64,000 bases of DNA from Cycas panzhihuaensis (lineage: Eukaryota > Cycadophyta), in assembly GCA_023213395.1 (NCBI GenBank), contig CM041465.1, positions 228,849,741 to 228,913,740 of the forward strand, read 5' to 3'. This document shows, one piece after another, positions 42,331 through 53,850 of the stretch (position 1 is its first letter; the number at the start of each line of letters is the position of its first letter). A program made the translations under genes and the position numbers. Under the pieces are notes generated by a model. The model was not told where the DNA came from, did no database searches, and worked only from the letters and a program-made list of their open reading frames with translations.

Positions 42331-42869
42331 TGTTAAACATTATGTTTATATGTTAAGTATGTGCTTTATTTTTCCATTAATTATTTGTACTTTATGGAGT
42401 GACTTATCATTTAAGTGATAAAGTGCACACCCACATTCTTTCTAGTGACACAACATTGTCACTAAAGGGTCAAATGGACCCTTATTCATCTTTGCTTACT
42501 TGAGAACCCAAAAGCACACATGTCCTTCATGTATAACATGCATTGCCTGTAGCTTGGATGTTTGAAACTTGTCAAACATCTAATGCTGTTGGATCTCTTC
42601 AGTTTCTCTATATATTGAGACCTCTTCTTATGTCTCATATGAAGAGGTGGAGTTGTAATGTTATGCTATCAGTTTGCTAATCAACTGGTATTCCTTTGAA
42701 GATTGGACTAATTCCATTTCCTCCCAATTTGGTATCATCTTGCTTTTTGGACTTTGATCTTGCTCATCTTTCATTTCATTTCCCTTATTAGCCATGTTCT
42801 CACGCTTTCTAGAACTAGAGTAATTATCTTCTTGATCTTGGGTGTCATTGGCCTTTGGCATTTTCAACA
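42331..42869 (+). repeat. 5' LTR of Cop-A3 (539 bp)
   Basis: TGTTAAACA to TTTTCAACA. The second palindrome (42554-42583) has two mismatched positions; the TATA box is near 42608. Confidence 0.92.
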
Positions 42870-44771
42870 TTTGGTATCAGAGCTAGAGAAGACTAGTTCC
42901 CTCTGTTCTGATTTCTTCTTCAAGGGAGACCAAGTGTGACTTTTACAAACCCTTGGTGACGACCTTCGCTTTCCAAAGGCAATCCAAGGTTTGTCTAAAT
43001 CTATCATTGTATATCAAATCCTTTTTTGGAGCATTTTAAAAGCTGGAGCTGATTATTTTCAGATTTGAAATTTTTTCAAATCTCCTTCAAGGGTTTTGAG
43101 CTAATTTACTCACGTTTTTTGTGATTTTTCCACTAAAAACTATATTTTTCAGCTGATACTTGTTGTAGAACAGGGTGCTGGAGTGTTATGCTAATTTTTT
43201 AGTCTCACAGACTGAGATTACTTGAAGAGTTTGACTCCTTGCATGCTGTGTATCAATTTCTGGGCATTTTCAGCCCTCAAACCCCACATGGGAAGCTCAT
43301 ATCACTAGTGTTGCTCTTAATATTGTAGATCTGCTTCATTGAGAAATTTATACATCCTTCTGTGAGCCCCACAATTATCATGCATTGAAGAGATGTCATT
43401 TCAAGTGGTTGTACGACTGACTTCCAACTCCATGGCTCGTGCGCCCATCCAAACGCAATTGCTCTTTGTTCTCTGTCTATGATTCACCTCAGCTCGTAAA
43501 AATTTAGGTGAACCTCCGTCATTGCATTGCAAAGCAATCCCTGAATTTTCGTTTGGATTGGAGCCTTGATCGAGTAGATCGAACACTCTGAGCGTTTACG
43601 AAGACGCACGGGTAGCAACACGACTTTTTTTTTGAAAACTTTCATCTTTTTAACTTTATTCATAAAGCTTTAGATTATGTTTTTAAGAATATTCTTTGAA
43701 TATTCTCTTTTTCATAATTTTGAAACTCTAAAGTTTAATTATTAAGTGACTTTTAATCACTTTTTTTAAGCTAAATTTCACTTATTTTTGTTGTTTTTTA
43801 GTTTTTTAACACTCATAATTTCGCTTTAGTGTTAAAAAGACTAAATCAAGTGATTTTTAGTAATTATTTCCATTAAAAAGTGAATTATTTTCCCATCATT
43901 TTTAAGCATTTTTCACTAAAGGCACCTTGCATGGTGATCTAATGCTTATAATTTTATAAGGAAAAATTCACCCTTTTTCACTTTTTAAAGGTCAAAATTC
44001 TTCATTGATATTTTGTGACCTTTAAATGACTATTGTTTAGTCATTTTTCATCATTGTAAAAGCAAAAAACACTTGTGTTGAATGTTTATTAAGACTCGCT
44101 GTGAGGTGTCCTTCAAATACAAGTCACAAAAAGATAAAATTTCAGCCTTTGTTTTGGCATTTCAAGCTTTCCTTAACACTTATTTGATGTTGTACAGGTG
44201 TTAAAAAGCTTTGTTAAAGTGATTTTTAAAGTGTTAGTACATTGTAAAAGTGATATTTATCACTATCTCAAACACTTTCTTTAAGGCACTTTGCATGGTG
44301 ACCTATTGCCCTATGTCACAAAAGGGCTCAAGAACACTTTCTCTTTATAAAATCACTTTACTTTTTTTGATCATTATGACTATTTTGAAGTCCCAACACT
44401 TGGTGCTTGGTGTCTTCATTTCACAAAGTGGTTTTCTATCTCTTCAAGTTAAGAATGAAAAGGAATCCACTTTCATCACAAGCCATCGTATCTTTCCTTG
44501 AATACTTAACACTTTCTTAATATTTCAAGTGCTTATTTCTTTCTCAAAAACACATTGTACTCGAGCATTTTTTACTTGGATTTGCTTAGCACTCTTTCAC
44601 TCCATAAAGTGCTCTTGTAACAACACTTCTAAGTGTTCTTTTTCATATACTAAGTTGCCTCCTTTGAAGCCTTCTTATTGTAAACTTGTTCAAGCATTTT
44701 GTCATAAGTACATCATCCAAGTAAAATTAATCATAAGTTCACTTTAATCCTCTTAAAAGTGATTTTAAAAA
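42870..44771 (+). other. leader of Cop-A3 with PBS
   Basis: About 1.9 kb, AT-rich, non-coding. Three hairpin words at 43919-43941, 44091-44113 and 44283-44305, spaced 172 and 192 bp, exactly as in Cop-A1. Confidence 0.72.
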
Positions 44772-44950
44772 TCTTGTTGGAGATGCTCGAAAAATGTTCA
44801 AACCTTGCCTCTAAAATAACCTTAAGCTTGGTGCATTCTCTAGGGGACCAATCAACCGTACGGTCAATGCAGAACAATTAAGGTGGCTTGAGAGAAAGGA
44901 GGTTCGAAAAGGGTGTTATTAGGGCTATGAATCCCAGAGAAAGCATGGTA
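44772..44950 (+). promoter_or_regulatory. conserved pre-gag leader block (Cop-A3 copy)
   Basis: Same block as 15186-15361, with the palindrome ACCGTACGGT (44855-44864). TCTAGGGGACCA and the AAAGGGTGTTATT-type segment are conserved. The outer stem is weaker here. Confidence 0.55.
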
Positions 44951-45209
44951 GGTCCATGCAAATCAACCCTATCGGCCTTGTCCTAGATTTGGCTTGGTCA
45001 ACTATTAGATCTCTTCTATAGATCTGGGTTGGACCAACTCTTTTGCCTAGTCCTCCACCCCTCATCACTCCATTCAGTTGTTGGATCTTCTAGTAAGATC
45101 AAGACTGTTGGTTTTGTTAGAAGGTGGAACTTAAGTGACGAAAGCATTGAGTTTCCAAGTCATCTGCTAGCTTGAAGCTCTTTACAATTTTAACACAACT
45201 GCTCTAAAC

Positions 45210-46072
45210 ATGCTTAATGCATGCCCTATCAAATTAACAAGTCAAGAGAACTATCAAGATTAGAAGAGGAAAACACAAAACCTCTTAAAGATGAATGAAC
45301 TTTGGGGTTATGTTTCTGGCAGAATTCCTTTACCTGTACCTATTGAGATTGATGGTGGTGGTGTTGATCTTGATGCTGATTATATTGCTACTTGGGAGGC
45401 CAAGGATGAAATAGCCTTGGCATTTTTACATATGGTCATTGATGTTAATGTTGATCAAAATATTTCAAATGCTGAAACATCTAAGGAAGCTTGGGACATT
45501 TTGTCCTCTTTGTATAAAAGGCGAGATGAAGCTCACATTTTGTCGGTGAAAGCAAAACTATATTCTATAAAATATGTAAAGCCTATGTCGGCATTTCCTG
45601 CTTTTATCAAAGAAATATGTAATGAATTGAATACTTTAGGCAAACATGTTTCTAGGGATGAGCTTGTAACTGCCACTATTCGAACTTTGCTTAAAGATTT
45701 TAATGGTTTCATCTCATCTGTTACACAAGATGGCTCACTTTCAGGCATGTCTTTCAACTAACTTGAAAGTTTGTTACTTCAAAAATAGCAAATTTATGAC
45801 AAAGAAAATGATGATGGAACATCTACTTCAAGAGCATTCACGGCCAAGTTGAATGTCAAGAAAAATTCCAAGCCTTCACTCATAAAACAATTTGGGAATA
45901 TGAACATTGGCACCTCAAAAGCCAATGTCATTTGTCATTATTGTGGCAAGGTTGGCCACATAGCTCCTGATTGCTGAAAGAAGAAAGCTGACCTTCAGCG
46001 TACACATCAACAGCAACCACTTCAGCAGCATCAGAGGCAACAACAACCTCATCAGCAATTCCAATAGCAGCG
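45210..46072 (+). pseudogene. gag of Cop-A3
   Basis: The usual start codon seen in Cop-A2 is replaced by ACA; the next in-frame ATG is at 45210. After a stop near 45261 an open part runs 45291-45761 (MNELWGYVSGRIPLPVPIEI, TSKEAWDILSSLYKRRDEAH, KPMSAFPAFIKEICNELNTL). More stops follow, then the zinc knuckle CHYCGKVGHIAPDC (about 45934-45975) and a Gln-rich CAA/CAG tract (about 45990-46110). Confidence 0.85.
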
Positions 46073-46839
46073 GTGGTTTCAGCAACAACAACAACAACAT
46101 CCCCCTCGACCAAATCGAGGTACATATCGAGGAGGACAAAGAGGAAGGGGGGGTTCAAAAGTGGCAATCAATGCCACACAAATCAATTTGCAGATGAGGA
46201 TAAGCTACTTTGTGCTTATCACACATCTGATGTTGATCAAACATGGATCATTGACTCGGGGGCATCACGTTACATGACTGGGAGTGAAGCACTCCTTTAT
46301 GACACAAAAGAAGGAAATGGTAAATCAGTGACCTATGGCAACAATAAATCAATGGAGATTTCTGGTATAGTCAAAGTTGCCTCATTTCACTCTTCTTCAA
46401 ATCCTTCTTCAACATTTCCCAATGGTGATGCCTACTTTATCCCTTCCATGGAGAAGAGTTTGCTATTTGATAGCTAATTGGACAAGCAACATATGAGCAA
46501 TTTGTTTAAAAATGGGAAATATGTCATTAGTGACAAGCATGATTAGGTTGTAGCCATTGGTCATGAAGACCATGTCCTTTATAAGTTGGATGCGAATAAT
46601 ATATAACTCTTGATTCTACTTATTCTGTCACGCAATCATCAACAAGGATGCAACTTTGGCATCATGATCTAGGTCACTTGAGTTTAGACAATATCAAGTT
46701 GATGATAAACAAGAACATGGTGCATGGGCTTCCAAAGCTATATGGTTCAAAATGTCTTTGTGAAGCACGTATAATGGGGACACAACATCGATTGCCTTTC
46801 CCTAAAGGCAAAGCATGGCGTGCATCGTATCCTTTGTAG
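46073..46839 (+). pseudogene. protease and GAG-pre region of Cop-A3
   Basis: The frame changes at the G-run near 46147. Protease motif TWIIDSGASRYMTGSEALLY is at about 46240-46300. A stop at 46475-46477 replaces Lys. After a further frame change near 46600 the GAG-pre zinc region follows (LWHHDLGHLSLDNIKLM, SKCLCEARIMG, with the second Cys of the pair changed to Arg). TAG at 46837-46839 interrupts just before integrase. Confidence 0.85.
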
Positions 46840-47760
46840 TTGATACATTCTGATTTATGCGGACCTATGTCTACAACATATTTTGGAGGAGCATTGTACT
46901 ACATCTCCTTCATAGATGATTTCTCTCACAAAGTTCGGGTTTACTTCCTCAAACAAAAGTCTGAAGCATTCCAGAAGTTTAAGGAGTTCAAGCTTGAAAT
47001 AAAGAATGAATCTGGCTATACAATCAAAATTCTAAGGTCAGATAATGGAGGTGAATTCACTTCAAAAGAATTTACTCAATTCTGCAAGGATAATGACATT
47101 CAGAGACATGTCACTATTCTACATACTCCTCAACAAAACGGAGTCTTCGAACAAATGAATAGAACTTTGGTAAACAAAGCCAAAGCTATGATGCATGCAA
47201 AAGGACTCACACGAGCATATTGGGCAGAAACATTCCACACAACTGCTTATATGGCAAATCGAAGTCCTACTTCAGCAATCACCGACATCACACCAGAAGA
47301 AGCTTGGTCTAGCAAAAGGCCTATTGTCAGTCACTTAAGGACATTTGGGTGCACTACATACATGCACATCCCCGATCAACAAAGATCTAAGTTAGACAAA
47401 CATAGTCTAAAATGCATTTTTGTAAGCTATGCCACTCATAGCAAAGCTTACAAGTTGTATGATCCTATTGGGAAGAAAATGCATCTGTCAAGAGATGTAA
47501 TCTTTGTTGAAGAAGAATATAAGGAGTTGGAATCTGCATCCATCCAACCTCCTCTTGATAAAGGCAAAAAGATTGTTGAGACTTTCCTTCCCTCTCAATC
47601 TTCCACATCATGTATATCATCTGCACCAACTGGACCGTCCACATCATTAGATTCTACTCCAATTGATCCTAGCACATCTTATATTAATCCAACAATCAGA
47701 CCAGAAGACATTGAGGTTCAAGTTACATCAGTAAAAAAATTACCCAAATGGTATACATAG
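46840..47760 (+). CDS. integrase of Cop-A3 (long open segment)
   Basis: 306 codons open. All three catalytic residues are visible: Asp in HSDLCGPM at the start, Asp in ILRSDNGGEFTSKEF (about residue 68), and Glu in QQNGVFEQMNRTL (about residue 104; the usual SERM is changed around it). It is followed by LTRAYWAETFHTTAYMANRS, FGCTTYMHIPDQQRSKLDKH and a Ser/Thr/Pro-rich linker. It is part of a polyprotein, so the start is only the codon after a stop. Confidence 0.85.
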   Translation: MIHSDLCGPMSTTYFGGALYYISFIDDFSHKVRVYFLKQKSEAFQKFKEFKLEIKNESGYTIKILRSDNGGEFTSKEFTQFCKDNDIQRHVTILHTPQQNGVFEQMNRTLVNKAKAMMHAKGLTRAYWAETFHTTAYMANRSPTSAITDITPEEAWSSKRPIVSHLRTFGCTTYMHIPDQQRSKLDKHSLKCIFVSYATHSKAYKLYDPIGKKMHLSRDVIFVEEEYKELESASIQPPLDKGKKIVETFLPSQSSTSCISSAPTGPSTSLDSTPIDPSTSYINPTIRPEDIEVQVTSVKKLPKWYT

Positions 47761-49352
47761 ACTGTTCAGGATGGCCAGATTGTTGAAGGAAAACGTCCAT
47801 TAAAATATAGGCAACAAAGCAATTATGCACATATGGTTGAAGTGCTTTGTGTTGATGAGCCTTCCACCTTTGAGGAGGCATCTAAAAATGACAATTGGAA
47901 AGCTGCCATGGATGAAGAAATCCATTCTATTGAAAAGAATAGAACATGGGATTTGGTAGAATTGCCTAAGCATAAACAGACAATCAGTTGCAAATGGATC
48001 TATAAGACCAAATTCCATTCTAATGGTACACTTAAGCGTCAAAAGGCAAGACTTGTTGCAAAGGGCTTCAAACAAAAGGAAGGCATTGATTATGAGGAGA
48101 CTTTTGCACCTGTTGCCAATATGAACAGTATCAGGCTCATCTTGGCCTTAGTTGCTCGATGCAAACGACCGGCTTATCAGATGGACGTGAAGAGTGCCTT
48201 TCTCAATGGCGATCTTCAGGAGGAAGTATATTTGGAGCAACCTCCTAGTTACAAAGTACAAGGCAAGGAACACATGGTTTGTTGCCTAAAAAAGGCTTTG
48301 TATGGCTTGAAACAAGCTCCACCTGCATGGTACTAAAAAATCGATGATTATTTTTTGAGACATGGTTTTCATTGATCCACATCAAATCCTAACTTGTACA
48401 TCAAAGTTGGGAAAGACCATGCTATATTTATTGTCTTGTATGTTGATGACTTAGTGATCACTAATAATGATACTAAGATGATACAGATTCTCTAGGATGA
48501 TTTGAAGAGAAGTTTCAAGATGACAGATCTTGGACTTCTATATTATTTTCTAGGGTTTGAGGTATTGCAACAACCAAGCTATATCTTTATATCCCAAGCG
48601 AAATATTCTTGGGACATTTTGCAGCAGTTCAGGATGCATGGCTGCAAACCAACACCAACGCCTATGGAGAATGGAACAAAGCTTACTCTTAACGAGGAAG
48701 CTAAACCTACAGATCCCACTCTTTACCAGCAATTGATTGGTAGCCTTATTTATCTCACCAACACTCGACCGAACATCTCATTTGTAGTTGGGATTTGTTC
48801 TAGATACATGTCTCAACCCAATCAGAAACATTAGAATGCAACAAAATGCATACTCAAATACATCAAAGGCACATTATAGCATGAGCTTCAGTATGCACAT
48901 AATGAGGACTTCATCTTGGAAGGGTTTTCAAATTCTGATTAGGCAAGTTGCCAGGATAGTTGGAGATCCACCTCGGGTTGTTGTTTTACCCTTGGTTTAG
49001 GAGTTATTTCGTGGAGTTGCAAGAGGCAACCCAATGTTACCTTGTCCTCCATTGAAGCAGAGTACAAAGTTGCTATCAGTGCAACTTGTGAGGTTATCTG
49101 TCTATGACAGATTCTTGGAGAGCTTAGACTTGAATAAGATCACCACACCAGGATATACTGTGACATGCACGGACCAAACACATCGAGGTTCATCATCACT
49201 TCATCAGAGAACATGTGCAGAACGGTGAGATCAACCTCCAGTACAGATCTACAGAGGAGCAAACAATAGATATATTTACCAAGCCTCTTGGTAGAGAAAA
49301 ATTTGTAAAATTTAGAGATGGTCTTGGGGTCTGACTGAACATTGTAAATAGT
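47761..49352 (+). pseudogene. reverse transcriptase and RNase H of Cop-A3
   Basis: The frame of integrase continues after a TAG. 47833-48336 is open ([73 protein letters not shown]). Then come stops and the catalytic YVDD near 48443. 48502-48834 is open again (FKMTDLGLLYYFLGFEVLQQ, PTPMENGTKLTLNEEAKPTD). RNase H beyond 48835 has several stops, and a deletion near 49160 removes part of the QSVLKLAKN region. It lacks the stop shared by Cop-A0 and Cop-A2. Confidence 0.87.
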
Positions 49353-49361
49353 AAGGGGGGG

Positions 49362-49901
49362 TGTTAAACCTTATGTTTGCATGTTAAGTATCTATTTTAT
49401 TTTTTCATTTATTATTTGTACTTTATGGGGTGACTTATCACTTAAGTGATAAAGTGCACACCCACATTCTTTCTAGTGACACAACATTGTCACTAAAGGG
49501 TCAAATGGACCCTCATGCATCTTTGCTCACTTGAGAACCCAAAAGGACACATGTCCTTCATGCAAGACATGCATTGCATGTAGCTTGGATGTTTGACACT
49601 TGTCAAACATCCAATGCTGTTAGGTCTCTTCAGTTTCTCTATATATTGAGATCTCTTCTCATGTCTCAGATTAAGAGTTGGAGTTGTATTGTTATGTTAT
49701 CAGTTTGCTAATCAACTGGTATTCCTTTGGAGATTGGACCAATTCCATCTCCTCCCAATTTGGTATCATCTTGCTTTTTGGACTTTGATCTTGCTCATCT
49801 TTCATTTCATTTCCCTTGTTAGCCATGTTCTCATGCTTTCTAGAACTAGAGTGAATTATCTTCTTGATCTTGGGTGTCACAGGCCTTTGGCATTTTCAAC
49901 A
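49362..49901 (+). repeat. 3' LTR of Cop-A3 (540 bp)
   Basis: TGTTAAACC to TTTTCAACA. Both palindromes are perfect (49585-49614 has the 14-bp arms). The TATA box starts at about 49640. Confidence 0.92.
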
Positions 49902-51369
49902 GGAGCTTTCATTGAGGAAATACTTGAGGCTATCATGATCCATCTTGACCAAAAATTCGTTGTCCAGTAAGCATTGTCACCGTTGGTGGATAACATGCAT
50001 AATTGCAAGCATTTACTTGTCGTAAATATGTTTCAATCTTTCTCACAAATTTAGTTTCTAACTTTCATAAGCTATGGGTTGATGGTTCTTAAGAAGAACT
50101 GCTCGTAACCCTACTCTAGATGCATCACATTCCAAAACAAATGGTTAATAGAGATTCAACATGGCTAAGATAGGGGTTGTGACCATGGCATTCTTTAATC
50201 CTTGGAAAGCCATTTCTTCTAGATCATGCCAAATGAGTGTTTCCTTGTTTGTGAGGTTGGTCAAAGGTGTTGCTATGCTTATATATCCTCTAATGAAACA
50301 TCACAAGAATCTGACTACTCCCAAAAAGCTCATGACACTTGTGACATTGATTGGCATAGGCCAATTTTTGATGGTTTGGACCTTTCTGGGATCCATTTTA
50401 ATTTTGTCTTAGGTGATGATATGGCCCAAGTATTCTAATTCTATTTGTCCAAAAGTGCATTTGGACTCATTTTCGAGGAATTGATTTTCTTCCAGAACTA
50501 TTATACTTCTTGTAAATGCTTTAAGTCATCGTTCCATGTTCAATTATAGATTATAATGACATCGAAAAATACTAGGACACATTTTCTAATAAATGGCTTA
50601 AGCACTATATTCACAATGCATTGGAATGCTGAAGGTGCATTAGTCAACCCGTATGGTATATCCCAAAGTTCAAATAATCCTTTGTGTGTTTGGAAGGCTA
50701 TCTTGTATGTGTCATTGTCTTTGATGGAAATTTGATAATATCCAAAGCAGAGATCAATCTTAGATCAGATACCTATTTTTTACTATTATTTTATTTAAAG
50801 CATGATAATCGATATACACCTAATATGATCCATCTTTTTCTTGATCAAAATAACTAGAAAGGCAAAGGGACTAGAATTGAGTACAGTGGCTTCTTGTTGG
50901 AGCAAATTCTTGGTGGTTTGTTCTATTTCCTTCTTGAATTGGTATGGACGTCTGTAAGATTGGAAGTTTACGTGTGCAACTATTGGTACTAAATCTATTG
51001 CATGCTCATTGTGACAGGGTGGGGGTAGCACCTCGGGAATGTTTTGAAAGAATCTGTTGTGTTGGTCTATGATAGCTTAAACTTCAAATGGGACAACTTG
51101 TATTGAGATCTTGTAGCAGGGCATGAGATATGTTGAGGGATTTTTCTTGAGCAACTTTTCCATGTAGTGAGATGAGACTAGCTATGAAGGGGGTGGGGTG
51201 GTGCTTGCAGCTTGTATTTGCACCCTTCTTGGAAGAAACTTATGAAGCGTGTTCTAGAATTAGTAACAGTTTTGGAGCCATTGTATGCCTAACACTACAT
51301 CAACACGTATAATGGGCATCACAAACATATATGTGCTCAACGAATAGTCAGAGATTTGAAGGTGTACCT
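49902..51369 (-). pseudogene. Gyp-H piece 1: protease end, RT and RNase H start
   Basis: Minus strand. Protease remnant VDVVLGIQWLQ near 51290. The open stretch 51031-50795 has FKKEIEQTTKNLLQQEATVL and FAFLVILIKKK (RT entry). RT palm words are KIDLCFGYYQISIKDNDTYK (about 50760) and IPYGLTNAPSAFQ (about 50640); the catalytic motif has decayed to FFDV. RNase H begins near 50120 and runs to the Cop-A3 junction (LLDNEFLVKMDHDSLKYFLN). Many stops. Confidence 0.82.
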
Positions 51370-51539
51370 TGTTAGACCTCCATTTTCAAAAATTCAAGTT
51401 GTTATAGTCTTATTTTTAGCTATATTTTCATTTTTAATCTTAGATTTGTAAGTTGACCTTGCGGCCTTTGAGCATTCTTATAAACTCACGCTTGTGATCA
51501 TAATTTTATTGCATTTTTTGTCTTTATCTCCAACATTAA

Positions 51540-52450
51540 CATTGCTAGTTTATTCGTTTTGAGTCACAGAAGTTAAATGAAAATAATTATGTAATATGGA
51601 AATTTAAAATTTTTAATATCTTAGCTCTTCAAAAGTTACTAAAAATAGTTGAAGGAAAGGAATGCAAGCTAGTTTTGGCTGTCGCTTAAGTTGCAACCAC
51701 TGTTAGAACTTTTGTCAGAACGACATCTGCTACTTCAACTGTGACAGCCGAAGACGTAGAAGACTAGGAAGACAAAGACAGAGAGGCACTCACAATAATT
51801 GGATTGTATGTTATCGATGAACTCGTCACACATTTGCAAGGCAAGACAACATTGGCTGAAGCTTGGCAAACACTTAAGGATCTGTACAAAGCTATTAATG
51901 AAACCAAAGTTTTATACCGTAAAAATCAACTGTATGCTTGTAAAATGACTATTGATGACTCTATATTTGTTCATTTATAAAGACTTAAGGAGATTACAGA
52001 TTAATTAATAGCCATTGGTGAAAAATTAAAGGAGAGAGAACTTGTGACCATCACACTTAATAGCTTGCATGAAGGCTATCATATTTTTGTCACCGGCTTA
52101 TGTTTGACTGAGAGATCACAACCTCTTACCTTTGAAGAACTTGTTAGACTTCTCTTGCATGAAGAATAGTATATGGGTGGATATGTAGATAGCAATAGTG
52201 GAATGGTATTGTCTTCTCAATTTAAGAAGAAGCTGCAAGTGAATGCTCCTAAACAAGCTTGATCTCTTTCTCCTAGCACTAGTGAGTCCAAATGAAAGAA
52301 GGATGTCATGTGCACCAGCTACAAAAGGAATAGTCATCTTGAAAAGAACTGTTGGAGGGAAAAGGCAGATAGAAAGAAGAAAGTAACTAGCAAATTCACA
52401 ACTTTGTCTCCTGATAATGAAAAGGCCTTTGTGTTCAGTGCTCTTTCTAG
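51540..52450 (+). pseudogene. gag of Cop-Q
   Basis: KLNENNYVIWKFKIFNILAL near 51570, GLYVIDELVTHLQGKTTLAE near 51800, LYRKNQLYACKMTIDDSIFV and a decayed zinc knuckle CTSYKRNSHLEKNC near 52312 (second Cys changed to Tyr). At least seven stops. Confidence 0.72.
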
Positions 52451-53850
52451 CACTTTGAGTACCTAGCATATTGATTCATGAGCCTTTAACCATATCACCT
52501 TTCATAAGGAATGGTTTAAAGAACTCAAAGAAGGAAGCAGTTCAATTATTGTTCTTGGAGATGACAATCAACATAGAGTAGCAAGTGAAGGTCCAATTAT
52601 TCTCAAGCAATTTGGTAATAAGATTAACATATTTGATGTGTTGTATGTATCATCTTTCAAACATAACTTACTCTATGTAAGTCGAATGGCTAAATTGAAT
52701 TTGAAAGTGGAGTTTGATGCTGTTGAATGTGTCATCAAGGATGGAAATTTGTAATTATTCAAGGGGTCTAGGAGAATGGCTTATATAAATCCTTTAACTC
52801 ATCTGAGCATAGTTTTATTACAACCACATCTAATGCATTATAGCATGACCGATTTGGTTATTTGAATTGCCACAACCTCTATTTGTTAAATAAGTTAAAG
52901 ATGGTGCATGATCTTCTCTTAGCGTAGAAAACTAATAAAATATACAATACATGTGCTTTAGGGAAACAATATAGAGAGAAATTTATCAAATCCACTTGGT
53001 AGGCTAAGGATAAATTAGAACTAGTACACTTAGATTTATATGGACCAACACCAATTTCATTTGGAGGAGCGAGATACTTTATGACCTTCATCAATGACTT
53101 GACTAAGAAGACATGGGTTTATTTTCTAAAGAACAAGTCAAAAGCATTTACGAAGTTCAAGGAGTTCAAAGCTGAAACAAAAAACTTCTTTAATGAGAAG
53201 ATCAAAATTTTGAGAAGTGATGGCAGATTCGAATACCTATCTATTAAGTTCATTACTTTCTCCAAGAAACATGGCATCAAATGTCAATTTACAACATTAT
53301 ATACATCGTAGCAAAATGGTGTAGCTGAAAGAAAGAATTACACCATTTTTAAAATGGCAAGATGTATGCTTAAGGCTAAAAATGTGCCTAATGGCTTGTG
53401 GGCTAAGTTGTGAAGACAACTGTGTACATTTAAAAAAAAGGTTCTACTATAGTTATTCGAAATATGACTCCTGAAGAGGCTTAAATGGGAAGGAAGCCCT
53501 CTATTTGTAATCTTCCACTCTTTGGTTGTACCGCTTATGTACATGTACTTGATGCAAAGTGATAGAAACCTGATGATAAAAGTTGCAAGTGCATTCTTGT
53601 AGGGTATAGTAAGTCATCCAAGGCCTATAGACTCTGGGATCCCTCAGAAAAGAAGATTGTAATTAGTAGGGATGTTCTCTTTTTTGAGGTTGATGAGGAT
53701 GTAATTTCTATTGTAAATGTTGATGCAACAAGCATAAAAGTGAAAGGTGAAAATAGTGTAAAGAAAGAAGAGAGTGAGGAAATACCTACAAATATTCCAT
53801 CTTCTTCTTTTTCTTCTACAAAGTTACCTAAATGGTATACTTAAACCATA
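52451..53850 (+). pseudogene. protease and integrase of Cop-Q
   Basis: The protease motif is IDS, stop, AFNHIT at about 52470-52500 (Gly codon GGA to TGA). Then VLYVSSFKHNLLYVSRMAKL. Integrase: HLDLYGP near 53030, FMTFINDLTKKTWVYFLKNK (53081-53311 open), RSDGRFEY and QNGVAERKN give D, D and E. Frame changes after 53340. Confidence 0.75.

Larger units (their letters stand above)
42331..49901 (+). mobile_element. Cop-A3: full-length family-A copia element
   Basis: 7571 bp, LTRs 42331-42869 and 49362-49901 (about 37 differences, 7%, by eye), TSD GGAGC (42326-42330 and 49902-49906). PBS TGGTATCAGAGC is at 42872-42883 and the PPT at 49353-49361. Leader, gag, protease, integrase, RT and RNase H follow in order. 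Its integrase and RT are the best preserved of the family here. Confidence 0.95.
22691..51369 (-). mobile_element. Gyp-H: old chromovirus split into five pieces by four nested insertions
   Basis: Minus strand. Protease end, RT and RNase H start (51369-49902); RNase H end and integrase zinc region (42330-41951); integrase core (38020-37414); C-terminal domain (29816-29636); C-terminal end and chromodomain (23846-23431); then polypurine tract and LTR. The gaps are Cop-A3, LTR-L, Cop-A2 and Cop-B. Each boundary shows a 5-bp TSD: GGAGC, GACGA/GGCGA, AGGGA, AAAAA. Removing one TSD copy restores phase and motif order at the junctions. The 5' part is cut at 51369 by Cop-Q. Confidence 0.88.

Noticed and set aside
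52116-52469. 117-codon minus-strand frame
   Set aside because: It is the antisense shadow of Cop-Q gag, whose plus-strand frame has clear gag motifs.
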